The position numbers and the translations under genes are program-made. 42,969 bases of DNA from an uncultured Bacteroidales bacterium (GTDB taxonomy: Bacteria; Bacteroidota; Bacteroidia; Bacteroidales; GWA2-32-17): NCBI GenBank assembly GCA_937960415.1, contig CALGPK010000008.1, positions 1-42,969 of the forward strand, given 5' to 3'. Positions within the stretch are counted from its first letter, which is position 1. Each line of letters opens with the position of its first letter. Under the pieces are notes generated by a model that saw only the letters and a list, made by a program, of their open reading frames with translations, did no database searches and was not told the DNA's origin. Shown here piece by piece: positions 16,004-24,381 of the stretch.

Positions 16004-17159
16004 GAAATGTTTTCTTTTTGTAATACAATTTGCTGTATAGTATGTATATGGTTTCTTCCATTCGTTTCCATGAATATTTGTTTTTTTCTACTGCAGCCAT
16101 AGCCGAAAATTCTTTTTCTTTGTTTTCGGTATAAAATTTAATAAGAGCTTGTGCTATTGATGGCGATGTGGGCGACACGACGTAGCCAACCTTTCCATGA
16201 TGAACCATTTCGGGCAGTCCACCAACGTTGGTAACAATCATTGGCTTATTGAAATGGTAAGCAATTTGTGTTACACCACTTTGAGTTGCATCTTTATAGG
16301 GCTGCACCACCACATCGGCTGCACAAAAAAAGTACGGTACCAGATCGTCGGGGATAAACTGACCAAATATATGAAAACGATGGGAGAGCTTATATCGTTC
16401 GATGAGATTTTTAAATTTTTCTTCATTTTCGTAAAATTCCCCAGCAACAATTACATCAAAATTCGAAAAACTCGATTCAGACAGATGTACTGCTTCTATA
16501 AGTAAATCCAGACCTTTGTAGTCGCGAATTAAACCGAAAAACAAAATGTAATTTTTTTGAGTATCTAGTTTAAGCGATTTTTTGGCCTCTACTTTTGGAA
16601 TAATTTTACCAAAATGATCGAACAACGGATGTGGACAATATTCGATAGGAATGTTCCTGAAGTCTTTTTCTATATCGGCTTTAACACTATGCGACATGAC
16701 TACACAACCATCAACGGCTGCCATAAAATATCGAGAAAGAAAACGGTCGCCTAAACGACGTTCATGAGGTCTGTAATTATCTACCAGAGCAATAACTTTG
16801 GAGAACCGATTGCGTTTGGCTATTCGAATAATCCTACCCAAAGCAGGAGCCAAAAAAGGTATCCAATAACGAACCAAAACAATGTCGGGCTTTAATTTTT
16901 TTATTTCGTGCCCAACTTTTATCCAATTAAGCGGATTGATACTGTTTATTTTTCTCAAAATATTGAGTGGCGGTTTTTTCTGATTTTCTACAAATTGAGT
17001 CTTACCCGGGAAAAGCAACGAAGGATATTGCAATGTAAACGTAAAAATAGTAACCTTAACTCCCGAACGCATAAATTCTTGTGCCAGACGTTCATTGGTT
17101 GCTGCAATACCACCGCGATAAGGATATGCAGGACCTATAATAACAATATGTTTTATCAC
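15996..17159 (-). CDS. Glycosyltransferase family 4 (GT-B)
   Basis: A 387-aa GT-B glycosyltransferase. The N-terminal glycine-rich loop is GPAYPYRGGIAATNERLA; the C-terminal Rossmann half has LFFGLIRDYKGLDLLIEA and QSGVTQIAYHFNKPMIVTNVGG (Ser-Gly...Pro donor site; glutamate-rich nucleotide-sugar motif). It probably adds a sugar to lipopolysaccharide or another cell-surface glycan; coupling to gmhA suggests a heptose or core role, by inference only. No other cell-surface polysaccharide genes sit around it. Confidence 0.85.
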   Translation of the reverse strand: MIKHIVIIGPAYPYRGGIAATNERLAQEFMRSGVKVTIFTFTLQYPSLLFPGKTQFVENQKKPPLNILRKINSINPLNWIKVGHEIKKLKPDIVLVRYWIPFLAPALGRIIRIAKRNRFSKVIALVDNYRPHERRLGDRFLSRYFMAAVDGCVVMSHSVKADIEKDFRNIPIEYCPHPLFDHFGKIIPKVEAKKSLKLDTQKNYILFFGLIRDYKGLDLLIEAVHLSESSFSNFDVIVAGEFYENEEKFKNLIERYKLSHRFHIFGQFIPDDLVPYFFCAADVVVQPYKDATQSGVTQIAYHFNKPMIVTNVGGLPEMVHHGKVGYVVSPTSPSIAQALIKFYTENKEKEFSAMAAVEKNKYSWKRMEETIYILYSKLYYKKKTFHG

Positions 17160-17187
17160 TGATTCAGTAATGCATGATTTCGAAAAA

Positions 17188-17195
17188 CAAAATTA
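17188..17195 (-). promoter_or_regulatory. -7 box for the glycosyltransferase-gmhA operon
   Basis: The minus strand reads TAATTTTG, an exact TAnnTTTG match, 29 bases upstream of the glycosyltransferase ATG. No TTTG is seen at the -33 position. Confidence 0.4.
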
Positions 17196-17220
17196 GTGAA
17201 TATTTTATTTGGATTTTTCA

Positions 17221-17228
17221 TACTTTTG
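17221..17228 (+). promoter_or_regulatory. -7 box for the HEFGH peptidase gene
   Basis: TACTTTTG on the plus strand fits TAnnTTTG and lies 26 bases before the preferred ATG at 17255. This supports that start over the one at 17174, which would lie upstream of the box. No -33 match at the usual spacing. Confidence 0.4.
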
Positions 17229-17254
17229 AAAAGAATTTTCAAAAAACAGTAAAT

Positions 17255-19309
17255 ATGAAAAAAATAGCAATTATTGGTTTTGTTGTTACTTTATTGCTGA
17301 TGGAATGGCAATGTACATTAGAAAATAAAAACAAAAATATGAATCAACAAATAATTAGTGAAAACACCATAAAAGAAATTATTGACACATTAAAACAGCA
17401 TTCCGAAATTTCCGAAAGTTTGATTGAAAAAGGAGTAAAACAAGCTGCTCAACTCTGGGACACCACCGATGGAACGGCAGAAGAATTTAAGCAATTTTGT
17501 TTTTCTAATTTTTCCAGAACTTTAGAAAGTAAAGAGCAGCTTTTTAATATTCTGTCGCAAAACTTTGAAATACTGTTTGGCTATTTCAACAAGATAACCG
17601 TTGAGCTCATGAAACCACTTCATTTGACCGGAAGAGATATTTTGCCCATTGACGAAATGTTTGGAGGATACAGTGTATCAGCACATTTAATAGATGACTT
17701 TTTTAAAAACAAAATTGCCTTTGTAACTATTTTGAATTTTCCGGCTTATTCCTTAAAAGAAAAAAATGAACTTGGCAAAAACTGGACAAGACTCGAATGG
17801 GCATACGCACGAATGGGCGATATTTTTACTTCGCGGGTTCCTTCAAACATACTTCAAAGTCTTTCACAAATCATTACCAAAGCCGATACATACATAAGCG
17901 AATATAACATTTTTATGGGCAATGTTCAAAGCCAGAACGGTCAGTATTTATTCCCAAAAGACTTGAAACTTATTAGTCACTGGGGCTTACGCGACGAACT
18001 TAAATCGAACTATGCCAATAAAGAAAATGGTCTTATTAAACAAAAGATTATTTACGAAATTATGAAACACATTATTTTACAAGATATACCACAAACAGTT
18101 ATTAACAATCCAAATGTTCAATGGAATCCATTCAGCAACGAAGTTTTCGAAAATGGTAATAAGATGGAAGCATTGGCAGAGCCAAACACCCGTTATCAAC
18201 ACATGCTCAATATTTTTAATGCCATACGAAAAGTGGACAATTATAGTCCTCAATATTCAACATACATAAAACGTAAGTTCGAAAGCGAAATGGAAATACC
18301 TCAGGAAGAGGTAGAGCAAATGTTTGTACAATTTGTTTCATCGCCTCAGATAAAAGCCATAGGAGAATTGATTAGCAAACGTCTTGGACGTCCGCTCGAA
18401 CCGTTCGATATTTGGTACGATGGATTTAAGCCACGTAGTAATATCTCCGAAGACTTATTGACCGAGCAAACACGAAAGCTTTTTCCAAATACCAGCGCTT
18501 TTCAAAACTATTTGCCTGCTATACTTATTAAATTAGGTTTCGAAAAAACTGTAGCAAACGATATCACGTCGAAAATTACGGTTGATGCTTCGCGTGGAGC
18601 CGGACATGCATGGGGAAGCGAAATGCGCGGCGACAACGCACGACTCAGAACAAGAATCGGCGATAAGGGAATGGATTACAAAGGTTACAACATCGCCATG
18701 CATGAATTTGGACACAATGTAGAACAAACCTTATCGTTATATAATGTTGATTATTATATGATGCGTGGTGTTCCCAACACAGCCTTTACCGAAGCACTGG
18801 CATTTATTTTCCAAAAACGCGACTTGTTTATTCTTGGCATGAAAGATGAAAACACCGAAAAAGAACATCTAATGGCACTTGATAATGTATGGGCTACTTA
18901 CGAAATTATGGGAGTTTCGTTGGTAGATATGCGAGTATGGAAGTGGTTATACCAAAATTCCAATGCCACAGCAGAGGAGTTAAAAAAGCAAGTCGTAAAA
19001 ACAGCTATAGAAGTATGGAACGAATACTATGCACCTGTTTTTGGCAAAAAAGACGAGCCTATTTTAGCCATCTATTCGCATATGATTGATGCTCCTTTGT
19101 ACTTATCGGCGTACCCGCTCGGACACATTATCGAATTTCAGTTGGAGCAGCATTTAAAGTCTAATCCTTTTGCCAAAGAGATTCAACGCATATATACCAT
19201 CGGACGATTAACTCCCAATCAGTGGATGATTAACGCCGTTGGCATGCCTCTCTCAACCGAACCTATGCTTAAAGCAGCAGAAGAAGCATTGAAAGTAGTA
19301 AAACAATAA
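17255..19309 (+). CDS. Secreted gluzincin metallopeptidase (HEFGH, M3-like)
   Basis: A 684-aa protein from ATG 17255 with a signal sequence (MKKIAIIGFVVTLLLMEWQC); the Cys may be lipidated although the lipobox is poor. The C-terminal third has the zinc motif HEFGH (His483, Glu484, His487) and a likely third ligand Glu513 in FTEALAFIF, the HExxH plus distant Glu pattern of gluzincins. The 26-residue spacing recalls M3 oligopeptidases, but the long N-terminal half is not recognised, so the exact peptidase family is open. It would act in the periplasm or at the outer membrane. The decayed gene 3 bases downstream may once have shared its transcript. Confidence 0.7.
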   Translation: MKKIAIIGFVVTLLLMEWQCTLENKNKNMNQQIISENTIKEIIDTLKQHSEISESLIEKGVKQAAQLWDTTDGTAEEFKQFCFSNFSRTLESKEQLFNILSQNFEILFGYFNKITVELMKPLHLTGRDILPIDEMFGGYSVSAHLIDDFFKNKIAFVTILNFPAYSLKEKNELGKNWTRLEWAYARMGDIFTSRVPSNILQSLSQIITKADTYISEYNIFMGNVQSQNGQYLFPKDLKLISHWGLRDELKSNYANKENGLIKQKIIYEIMKHIILQDIPQTVINNPNVQWNPFSNEVFENGNKMEALAEPNTRYQHMLNIFNAIRKVDNYSPQYSTYIKRKFESEMEIPQEEVEQMFVQFVSSPQIKAIGELISKRLGRPLEPFDIWYDGFKPRSNISEDLLTEQTRKLFPNTSAFQNYLPAILIKLGFEKTVANDITSKITVDASRGAGHAWGSEMRGDNARLRTRIGDKGMDYKGYNIAMHEFGHNVEQTLSLYNVDYYMMRGVPNTAFTEALAFIFQKRDLFILGMKDENTEKEHLMALDNVWATYEIMGVSLVDMRVWKWLYQNSNATAEELKKQVVKTAIEVWNEYYAPVFGKKDEPILAIYSHMIDAPLYLSAYPLGHIIEFQLEQHLKSNPFAKEIQRIYTIGRLTPNQWMINAVGMPLSTEPMLKAAEEALKVVKQ

Positions 19310-19312
19310 AAT

Positions 19313-19856
19313 ATGAAAGCCGTTTGGTTGTTATTAACTTGTATTTCTATTTTTAATACTTACGCTCAGCCAATTGAAGTAACTCTCGATGCCATTGAAA
19401 CGCTAAACGATGTGGTTTATTGGCAAGCTTCATCCGAACCTTTTACGGGCAAAGTAGTAAGTTTTTTTTGGTAATGGACGCAAAGCTTCGGAAGTAAGTT
19501 ATGTAAATGGCATAGAAAACGGCATGAATCGTTTGTGGTATCCAAATAGAAACCTGCGTCAGTAAGCTGAGGTTAAAGACGGAAAATTGCATGGCAAGTG
19601 GAAACAATATTACGAAAATGGTCAACTCGAAGCCGAAGTAATCTATGAAAACGATTACATGAATGGTCATTGCATTCGCTACTACGAAAATGGTCAGATA
19701 AAAGAAGAAGGGAACTACGAGCATTGTCGCGAACATGGCTGGTGGACATATTATTAGAGCAATGGTCAGAAGCAAGCAGAAGGCTTGTATAATCATGACT
19801 CAGAAAGCGGAACATGGAAGCATTGGGATGAAAACGGAAAAGAACTTAATCTATAA
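19313..19856 (+). pseudogene. Decayed MORN/YwqK-like repeat protein with signal peptide
   Basis: It starts with a signal peptide (MKAVWLLLTCISIFNTYAQ) followed by sequence like ASSEPFTGKVVSF. At a run of eight T (19462-19469) the frame is lost and reaches TAA at 19472. The shifted frame continues with repeats of the type KWKQYYENGQLEAE, RYYENGQIKEEG and SNGQKQAEGLY, the G-x-W/Y-x-x-Y-Y-x-N-G-Q pattern of YwqK/MORN-like proteins. That frame also has an in-frame TAA at 19563-19565 and TAG at 19755-19757. The original product would be about 180 aa, extracytoplasmic. One frameshift and two nonsense changes make expression of a full product very unlikely. Confidence 0.8.
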
Positions 19857-20019
19857 CAAGCCAGCCTTATTTTTTAAAAAGCAATAAAAGCATAAGCAAC
19901 GACGAAGTTATTTTTAAGAAAGATGAGCGCTTGAAACCCTTCAAAAACAAGAAAAACAACCAAAGTTATTAACAAAATCGGCAATTTATCAACAAAATTG
20001 CATTTTCTTTGTAAAAAGT

Positions 20020-20052
20020 ATTGCAAATCAAAAAATTGCAAATATATTTGCA
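20020..20052 (+). promoter_or_regulatory. HU gene promoter with overlapping 16-base palindrome
   Basis: The -7 box TATATTTG (20043-20050) and ATTG (20020-20023), 19 bases apart, fit the Bacteroidetes promoter pattern. The perfect palindrome TGCAAATATATTTGCA (20037-20052) covers the -7 box, and a further direct copy of TTGCAAAT stands at 20021-20028. This may be a binding site for a regulator of the HU gene. Confidence 0.55.
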
Positions 20053-20096
20053 TAACCTTAAAATAATTTATTCATTAACCCTTAAAAATTAAAACT

Positions 20097-20369
20097 ATGA
20101 ACAAAGCGCAATTAGTTGATGCAATTGCAAGTGAAGCAAAAATTACCAAAGCTGATGCTAAAAAAGCATTAGATGCTTTTATTAGTGCAACAACAAAAGC
20201 CTTAAAAAAAGGTGACCGTGTTGCTTTAGTAGGCTTTGGAACTTTTGGTGTTACAAAACGTAGCGCCCGCAAAGGTCGTAACCCACAAACTGGTAAGGAA
20301 ATCAACATTCCTGCTAAGAAAGTGGTACGTTTCAGACCGGGTAGCGAACTTGCAAGCTCAATTAAGTAA
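20097..20369 (+). CDS. HU-family DNA-binding protein
   Basis: A 90-aa histone-like protein of the HU/IHF family. The N-terminal helical part [21 protein letters not shown] is followed by [28 protein letters not shown], with the beta-arm [22 protein letters not shown] that wraps DNA. Such proteins compact the nucleoid and bend DNA. It has its own promoter and an intrinsic terminator right behind, so it is a single-gene unit, expected to be strongly expressed. Confidence 0.95.
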   Translation: MNKAQLVDAIASEAKITKADAKKALDAFISATTKALKKGDRVALVGFGTFGVTKRSARKGRNPQTGKEINIPAKKVVRFRPGSELASSIK

Positions 20370-20387
20370 GAACACCTTGCTTAAGGT

Positions 20388-20418
20388 AAAAGGGAGTAGC
20401 AATACTCCCTTTTTTTTT
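20388..20418 (+). terminator. Intrinsic terminator behind the HU gene
   Basis: A ten-pair stem AAAGGGAGTA/TACTCCCTTT with a GCAA loop leads directly into a run of eight to nine T. A weaker hairpin ACCTT-GCTT-AAGGT precedes it at 20374-20387. It is the clearest rho-independent terminator in the window and ends only six bases before the trmH start codon. Confidence 0.9.
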
Positions 20419-20424
20419 GAAGCT

Positions 20425-21087
20425 ATGGAAAGATTAAAAGTAATAACATATTTAAAAGAATTTGTTAGTCCAGAGCGTTATCGTCTTTTTGAAGAAAAGC
20501 TTGCCGAACGAACACGTTATGCCTCAGTGCTAATCGAAAACGTATATCAATCGCACAATGCCAGTGCTATTATTCGCACCTGTGAGGCATTAGGATTTCA
20601 AGATGTATATGTGTACGAACGCAAAAATACCTTTTCGCCCAACGACGAAATTGCATTAGGTGCAGAAAAATGGCTCAACATACATAAATACAATCAGCAA
20701 CAACATTCATTTGCCGACGTTATCAACTTATTAAAGGCTAAAGATTATAGAATAATTGCAACAACCCTTCATCGTGAATCAGTTAGCTTATACGATTTTT
20801 CGTTAGCTAAGGGAAAATGTGTTTTTTTATTTGGCACAGAAAAAGAAGGGCTATCGGACGAAGCAATACAACTTTCTGACGAATATCTGAAAATACCGAT
20901 TTATGGCTTTACCGAGAGCTTCAATGTTTCGGTGTCGGTAGGCATTATTATGAGCCATATTGCCCGACAACTACGACAGCTAAAAATTCCTTACCAACTA
21001 ACTATTGCCGAACAAGAAGAAATAATGATACAATGGCTAACTCAATCGATCCCCTCTGGTGAAAAAATTTTGAAACGATTCATTTAG
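20425..21087 (+). CDS. trmH: tRNA/rRNA 2'-O-methyltransferase, TrmH type (SPOUT)
   Basis: A 220-aa SPOUT methyltransferase. Motif 1 is NASAIIRTCEALG (with the NxSxxxR catalytic pattern), motif 2 FGTEKEGLS, motif 3 IPIYGFTESFNVSVSVGI. The TrmH subgroup methylates the ribose of G18 in tRNA; the C-terminal extension beyond motif 3 fits TrmH rather than RlmB, which has a separate N-terminal domain. The open frame runs back into the HU gene but the family begins at MERLKVI, so 20425 is used. The HU terminator lies immediately upstream, so expression probably depends on read-through. Confidence 0.88.
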   Translation: MERLKVITYLKEFVSPERYRLFEEKLAERTRYASVLIENVYQSHNASAIIRTCEALGFQDVYVYERKNTFSPNDEIALGAEKWLNIHKYNQQQHSFADVINLLKAKDYRIIATTLHRESVSLYDFSLAKGKCVFLFGTEKEGLSDEAIQLSDEYLKIPIYGFTESFNVSVSVGIIMSHIARQLRQLKIPYQLTIAEQEEIMIQWLTQSIPSGEKILKRFI

Positions 21088-21193
21088 CAACTATAAGTTT
21101 CAGACTTGTCGATAAAAATGTTAATTAGATAATTTCTTAACAAAAAAAGCAAAAAAATAAAATTGTAAACTTGCAATTATTAGTGATATATCT

Positions 21194-22315
21194 ATGACCA
21201 TTGATGTAAACTTTTCGATGCTGGTATTACTGGGAATTTGGGCAATTGCATGGCTCATACAATTGTTTTATTATCTGTTTTTCTACCTGCGAATCTCAAA
21301 ATGTAATCGATCAAAATCGGGAACAAATTTTCCACCGGTTTCAGTTATTATTTGTGCTCGCAACGAAGAAAAAAATTTACAACAATTTTTACCAAAAGTT
21401 TTAACACAAGATTACCCTAATTATGAAGTAATAGTTGTAAACGATGCATCGGAAGATAATAGCGATGTAGTTCTTCAACAACTTTGCAAAAAATATGCAC
21501 ATTTAAAAGTTTCGACCATAAAAAAAGACGAAAAATTTTCGCACAACAAAAAACTGGCTGTTACCATAGGCATTAAAGCCTCACAACACGATACACTCCT
21601 TTTTATCGATGCCGATTGTTATCCCGAAACCGACCAATGGATACGTTCGATGGTATCATCGTACAACAAAGAAACCGAAATTGTTTTAGGTTATGGTGGA
21701 TACAAGGCTTCAAAAAGTTTGCTCAACAAGCTTATTCGCTTCGATACCATGTTTATTGCAACACAATTTATGACTTTTGCTTTAGCCAGAATTCCTTACA
21801 TGGGCGTTGGACGAAACCTGTCGTACAAAAAAACACTTTTTTTAAAAAATAAAGGTTTTGCATCGCATCTCGACCTTGCTTCGGGCGACGACGACTTATT
21901 TATTAACCAAACAGCCACCAAACACAACACGGCTGTTAACCTGAATGCGCATACTCGATCGTTGCCACGCAAAAGTTTTGCATCGTGGATTATGCAAAAA
22001 AAACGTCATCAAACTACTTTTCATCGATATAAATGTAAACATAAATTTTTTCTTTTACTAGAACCATTGAGCCGCTGGATATATTATCTTTTAATACCTA
22101 TTATTTTACTTGTCAATAGTCGTTTGTGGATATTAATTATTCCAGCTTTTTTTGTTCGATTGATTATTCAATATATCGTATATTATTTTTCTACGAAAAC
22201 TTTGAACGAAAAAGATTTATTATTATTTTCGCCTGTTTTTGATTTGATACAGTTGTTTATCGATTTAATCATAAAAATGAGTAAAAATCCTTATCGTAAA
22301 AATACATGGAAATAA
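21194..22315 (+). CDS. Membrane glycosyltransferase family 2
   Basis: A 373-aa protein with one N-terminal helix, a GT-A domain, and C-terminal hydrophobic segments. The GT2 markers are SVIICARNEEKN (nucleotide pocket), VVNDASEDN, FIDADCYP (DxD metal site), and SGDDDLFINQ (acceptor-side acid). The C-terminal helices follow SRWIYYLLIPI. The product is inferred to be a processive or single-addition sugar transferase of the cell envelope. Its last ten bases overlap the ECF sigma factor start, implying coupled translation. Confidence 0.82.
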   Translation: MTIDVNFSMLVLLGIWAIAWLIQLFYYLFFYLRISKCNRSKSGTNFPPVSVIICARNEEKNLQQFLPKVLTQDYPNYEVIVVNDASEDNSDVVLQQLCKKYAHLKVSTIKKDEKFSHNKKLAVTIGIKASQHDTLLFIDADCYPETDQWIRSMVSSYNKETEIVLGYGGYKASKSLLNKLIRFDTMFIATQFMTFALARIPYMGVGRNLSYKKTLFLKNKGFASHLDLASGDDDLFINQTATKHNTAVNLNAHTRSLPRKSFASWIMQKKRHQTTFHRYKCKHKFFLLLEPLSRWIYYLLIPIILLVNSRLWILIIPAFFVRLIIQYIVYYFSTKTLNEKDLLLFSPVFDLIQLFIDLIIKMSKNPYRKNTWK

Positions 22316-22908
22316 GTCCCAACTTAAGCAATAAGGCATTGCAAGATTATGTTCTTGTTCAGCAAGCCATAAAAGGTGACGAACGTGCTTATGCCGAACT
22401 CATGGGACGTTATCGCGACTCCATTTACTTTATGCTCCTCAAAATGGTCAACAACAAAGTAGATGCAGAAGACTTAACCATAGAAGCCTTTACTAAAGCC
22501 TTTAAAAATTTATCGTTATATTCTCCTAGCTTTGCTTTTAGCACGTGGTTGTTTAAAATAGCAACCAACAATTGTATTGATTTTTTGCGAAAAAAACGCA
22601 GCGATATTGTTTCCATTGATGCACCCACCAGCGATTCCGATCAAGACAACGCCCTCCCTTTACCTTTCGATGGACTTGATCCTGAAGAAGAACTCATAAA
22701 AGAACAAAAACTGGTGCTTATGCGCGATATCGTAGAAAAACTCAAACCTCGTTATCGCATGCTTATTGAACTTCGCTATTTTAAAGAATATTCATACGAA
22801 GAAATTGCATCCGAACTCGAAATACCTGTAGGAACAGTAAAAGCTCAATTGTTTCGCGCTCGCGAACTACTTTTTTTAATCATGAAAAAATCGAGAGATA
22901 AAATTTAA
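22306..22908 (+). CDS. ECF-type RNA polymerase sigma factor
   Basis: A 200-aa sigma-70 family factor with only regions 2 and 4. Region 2 runs from LVQQAIKGDERAYAELM through AEDLTIEAFTKAFKNL and FSTWLFKIATNNCIDFLRKK; region 4 holds ELRYFKEYSYEEIASEL and PVGTVKAQLFRARELL, the -35-binding helix-turn-helix. No anti-sigma factor gene lies next to it: upstream is a glycosyltransferase overlapping by 10 bases and downstream rsmG. It is therefore of the type whose control is not evident from neighbours. Confidence 0.92.
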   Translation: MEISPNLSNKALQDYVLVQQAIKGDERAYAELMGRYRDSIYFMLLKMVNNKVDAEDLTIEAFTKAFKNLSLYSPSFAFSTWLFKIATNNCIDFLRKKRSDIVSIDAPTSDSDQDNALPLPFDGLDPEEELIKEQKLVLMRDIVEKLKPRYRMLIELRYFKEYSYEEIASELEIPVGTVKAQLFRARELLFLIMKKSRDKI

Positions 22909-23513
22909 TGAATATACTTTATAAGTATTTTCCTAATTTGTCGGAACAACAAAAGCAACAATTTGCGCAATTATCGGAACTTTACAAATTTTGGAATCAA
23001 CGAATTAACCTTATTTCGCGAAAGGATATTGAACATTTGTACGAACGCCATATATTACATTCATTATCAATTTTTAAAGTCATTCATTTTAAAGCAAAAG
23101 ACAGGATTTTAGATGTAGGAACGGGAGGGGGATTTCCGGGAATACCACTGGCTATTATGGCTCCAGAAGCAAATTTTTTACTAATCGACTCCATAGGCAA
23201 AAAAATACGTGTTGTTCAAGAAATTATTAAAGCCATTCAATTAACCAATGTTGAGGCCAAACAAATCAATGCAAAAGATGTTGCTGGCAAGTACGAATAT
23301 ATTGTTAGTCGTGCCGTATGCACCATTGAAGAAATGACACGGCTCACTAAAAATAATACCATTGCCCAAACAACCAAACTTGTTATGCTCAAAGGCGGCG
23401 ATTTGACTTCTGAAATAAAATACTACGAAAACAATTGCCAAATAATATCCATTTCGAATTTCTTTGATGAAACTTTTTTCAAAACGAAAAAAATAGTAAT
23501 ATTACACGTTTAA
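22908..23513 (+). CDS. rsmG: 16S rRNA (guanine527-N7)-methyltransferase
   Basis: A 201-aa class I SAM-dependent methyltransferase. LDVGTGGGFPGIPLAI is the SAM-binding motif and LLIDSIGKKIRVVQEI the following acidic-loop region; the N-terminal NLISRKDIEHLYERHILHS is specific to RsmG/GidB. It methylates G527 of 16S rRNA; its loss gives low-level streptomycin resistance in other bacteria. It begins on the last base of the sigma factor stop codon (TAATG). Confidence 0.93.
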   Translation: MNILYKYFPNLSEQQKQQFAQLSELYKFWNQRINLISRKDIEHLYERHILHSLSIFKVIHFKAKDRILDVGTGGGFPGIPLAIMAPEANFLLIDSIGKKIRVVQEIIKAIQLTNVEAKQINAKDVAGKYEYIVSRAVCTIEEMTRLTKNNTIAQTTKLVMLKGGDLTSEIKYYENNCQIISISNFFDETFFKTKKIVILHV

Positions 23514-23537
23514 TTGTCGTTTTAACACAACGACAAT
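23513..23537. repeat. Nine-pair perfect hairpin between rsmG and the DUF1571 gene
   Basis: ATTGTCGTT and AACGACAAT flank the seven-base loop TTAACAC. There is no T-run after either arm, so it is not a standard terminator; it begins around the rsmG stop codon and ends four bases before the next ATG. It could affect mRNA stability or initiation at the next gene. Confidence 0.5.
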
Positions 23538-23541
23538 CTAA

Positions 23542-24381
23542 ATGAAATATTTATTTAACATATCATTATTGTTGGGCTATTTTTTAGCTTATTCTCAAAC
23601 ATGCCAGGAAGTAATTGATGCTACTTTAAAAAAAATATCAGAAGTACAAACAGCTTCGTTTTATATAATAGCCCAAGAGCGTTTTGGAGATAAGTATAAA
23701 ACCGAAAAGGCTTTTTACAAAATACGCAATCATCCATTTTCTGTATATTACAAACAGCTTTATCCTCCGACCAAAGCCGAAGTTCTTATTAACGAAAAAT
23801 ATCAACAACAAGCACTTGTCAATCCTAATAGTTTTCCTTATGTTAACTTGATATTAAGTCCCTTTGGTGAAATACTTCGCGACAAGCAACATCACAACAT
23901 TTATCAGGCTGGCTTTGTTTACTTAAAAACGGTGCTGGTATATTTAAAAAATAAATATCAAATTTCCTGGTCAGATGTTTGTCAGTCGGTCGAAATGGTA
24001 AAAATAAAACAGTACGATTGTTATAAAATAACTCTATTTAATCGTTTTTACAAAATACAAACGTACACATTACCCAAAGAAATGTCACTGCAAGATTTGG
24101 CTTTGCAGATGTTTGTTTGCGATTACAAAATGTTAGAACTCAATCCCGGTATTAAAAGCATCTTTAAAAAGCTCTCAGTTGGAACAAAATTGCAAATACC
24201 CAGCGACTATGCTCAGAAAATAGTTTTATACATCGATAAAACACTTATGCTTCCTATTAAGTCGGAAGTTTACGATGAAAAAGGCTTGTTTGAAGAATAT
24301 CTTTTTGAAGAAATAAAAATAAATCCTACATTTACATCTGTCGATTTTGATGAAAATAATAAGGAATATGGTTTTCAATAA
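23542..24381 (+). CDS. DUF1571-type secreted protein with internal LysM
   Basis: A 279-aa protein with a signal peptide (MKYLFNISLLLGYFLAYSQ). Most of the chain is LolA-like, of the DUF1571 kind: KISEVQTASFYIIAQERFGD, KAFYKIRNHPFSVYYK, and CYKITLFNR. A LysM domain is inserted at about residues 174-220 (YTLPKEMSLQDLALQMF ... LSVGTKLQIP), and the C-terminal EEYLFEEIKINPTFTSVDFD resumes the main fold. LysM binds peptidoglycan, so it may tether the protein to the wall. It lies in the same run of genes as the DUF2147 protein, with which it overlaps. Confidence 0.75.
   Translation: MKYLFNISLLLGYFLAYSQTCQEVIDATLKKISEVQTASFYIIAQERFGDKYKTEKAFYKIRNHPFSVYYKQLYPPTKAEVLINEKYQQQALVNPNSFPYVNLILSPFGEILRDKQHHNIYQAGFVYLKTVLVYLKNKYQISWSDVCQSVEMVKIKQYDCYKITLFNRFYKIQTYTLPKEMSLQDLALQMFVCDYKMLELNPGIKSIFKKLSVGTKLQIPSDYAQKIVLYIDKTLMLPIKSEVYDEKGLFEEYLFEEIKINPTFTSVDFDENNKEYGFQ

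Noticed and set aside
17174-17254. Upstream start for the HEFGH peptidase
   Set aside because: It would put the signal sequence internally and the promoter box within the gene; the ATG at 17255 gives a normal signal peptide.
20236-20424. Extended start of the trmH frame inside the HU gene
   Set aside because: The first 63 residues overlap HU in another frame and cross the terminator; family similarity begins at MERLKVI.
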